This document shows, piece by piece, positions 63,545 through 64,000 of a DNA stretch of 64,000 bases; positions within the stretch are counted from its first letter, which is position 1, and the number at the start of each line of letters is the position of its first letter. The stretch spans positions 5,766,001-5,830,000 of the forward strand of contig NZ_CP119520.1 in assembly GCF_029223865.1 (NCBI RefSeq). The letters are read 5' to 3'. The stretch is from Telluria mixta. GTDB lineage: Bacteria > Pseudomonadota > Gammaproteobacteria > Burkholderiales > Burkholderiaceae_D. The position numbers and the translations under genes are program-made. The notes under the pieces were generated by a model, which saw nothing but the letters and a program-made list of their open reading frames with translations, did no database searches and was not told the origin of the DNA.

Positions 63545-63907
63545 CCGTCCGCTTCGTGTCGATAGCAGCCAGTCACAGCAGTCAGCAAACTTTTACCGAG
63601 GCAACACGTTTGATCGCTCTGTCGGCTGTAGAAGCCGCGAGTTGCCGACACCGGCGCGCCAAGGCAGGCAAAGTCGTCGAAACGCGCCGTGCGGGACAAC
63701 GTAATCTTGCCTTCCGGACTCCGTTCCTGGTTATAGCCCTTCATGTAGATGCACCACAGGTTAACCCGCCACCGCAGATTACCGAGCGGGCGTCGCGTTT
63801 CCTCGCGGCTGGACGCAAAGTGCGTGCAAGCTCATGGCTCGGAAGCTTGTTGCCCGGTTCCACCGGGACATCGAAAAAGGAGAATCCACGGTATTCGTTT
63901 GTCGTCA
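63545..63907. other. Stretch without a convincing gene
   Basis: Begins with a worn start of the cassette repeat (GACCGTCCGCTTCGTGTCGA, 63543-63562). On the minus strand a short frame around 63744-63650 (MKGYNQERSPEGKITLSRTA) looks coding-like but has no recognisable continuation; it may be a gene remnant. Plus-strand frames here run through a terminator and are not credible. Confidence 0.4.
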
Positions 63908-63938
63908 GCAAAAAAAAGCCCGCACGAGGCGGGCTGAA
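63908..63938 (-). terminator. Rho-independent terminator for a gene beyond the right edge
   Basis: Read on the minus strand, AGCCCGC-CTCGT-GCGGGCT followed by a run of eight T. So transcription comes leftward from outside the window and stops here. Confidence 0.85.
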
Positions 63939-64000
63939 TCTATTTCCTTGGAGGAGATAGAGGAGACGATTCAGATTCTCCGGCAACCGAAGACATCAGT

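Noticed and set aside
63520..63960. Open frame of 146 codons on the plus strand
   Set aside because: It runs straight through the inverted arms of the minus-strand terminator (63908-63938) and has no family-like segment, so it is not a gene.
1..64000. CRISPR arrays, tRNA or rRNA genes, prophage
   Set aside because: No regularly spaced short repeats, cloverleaf-like stretches, rRNA segments or phage structural genes were seen on reading both strands.

Overview
The window is 64 kb of GC-rich DNA, mostly with tightly packed genes and strong third-position GC. It looks like a chromosome segment of a beta-proteobacterium of the Oxalobacteraceae type (Massilia/Telluria/Duganella-like). This rests on the mix of TonB-dependent carbohydrate loci, Gram-negative porin, LacI-regulated glycoside hydrolases, WrbA, KdpDE and SoxR. 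No rRNA, tRNA, CRISPR array or prophage was seen. Genus is an inference from gene content only.

Layout. (1) 1-9.3 kb: a PAS-domain gene cut by the left edge, a Gly/Ser-rich protein, then a LacI regulator (with an apparent frameshift) next to an IS1595-type insertion sequence. Beyond these lie a GH94 phosphorylase, best read as cellobionic acid phosphorylase, with a GPH-type sugar symporter and a Gfo/Idh oxidoreductase. Between the LacI gene and the IS sits a compact promoter-operator-hairpin-terminator unit that looks like a small RNA gene. (2) 9.3-18 kb: signalling genes (PAS-PAS-GGDEF-EAL, Cache sensor kinase, KdpD/KdpE lacking the KdpD N-terminal domain and without kdpFABC), WrbA, a JmjC-like cupin and DoxX. 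(3) 18-24 kb: a porin / aconitate-isomerase-like / tricarboxylate-transporter operon divergent from a LysR gene, then an EamA exporter and a second LysR. (4) 24-46.7 kb: a large beta-glucan (probably laminarin) utilisation region: an ABC sugar importer, LacI regulator, GH1, GH3, glucokinase, glucose MFS transporter, a TonB-dependent receptor, GH16, and a group of two flavin-dependent halogenase-like proteins, SapC and a cupin. Five LacI-type operators of the TGGAAACGTTTCCA type tie these genes into one regulon. mntP with a yybP-ykoY Mn riboswitch and an acyltransferase lie inside this region. (5) 46.7-52.5 kb: a beta-lactamase-like lipoprotein, an MFS exporter, a four-gene operon (TlpA-like, Tat-exported transglutaminase, MerT, MerP) and an SMR pump. 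(6) 52.5-60.6 kb: a second glycan locus: secreted GH43, cytoplasmic GH2 and a four-gene ABC sugar importer. (7) 60.6-64 kb: a REP-like doublet, a SoxR/SnoaL divergent pair with a SoxR box, and an AT-richer array of four small unknown genes separated by related ~93-bp repeats.

How it works together (inference). GH16 and GH3 would cut beta-glucan outside the cytoplasm, the TonB receptor and ABC importer bring in oligosaccharides, and GH1 and glucokinase finish the job. The LacI gene at 28.4 kb is the likely repressor. The GH94/GPH pair would handle cellobionate from oxidative cellulose cleavage under a separate GntR-like LacI protein with a TGTTAGCGCTAACA-type operator. The candidate small RNA carries that operator plus an imperfect copy of the first type, so it could connect the two circuits.
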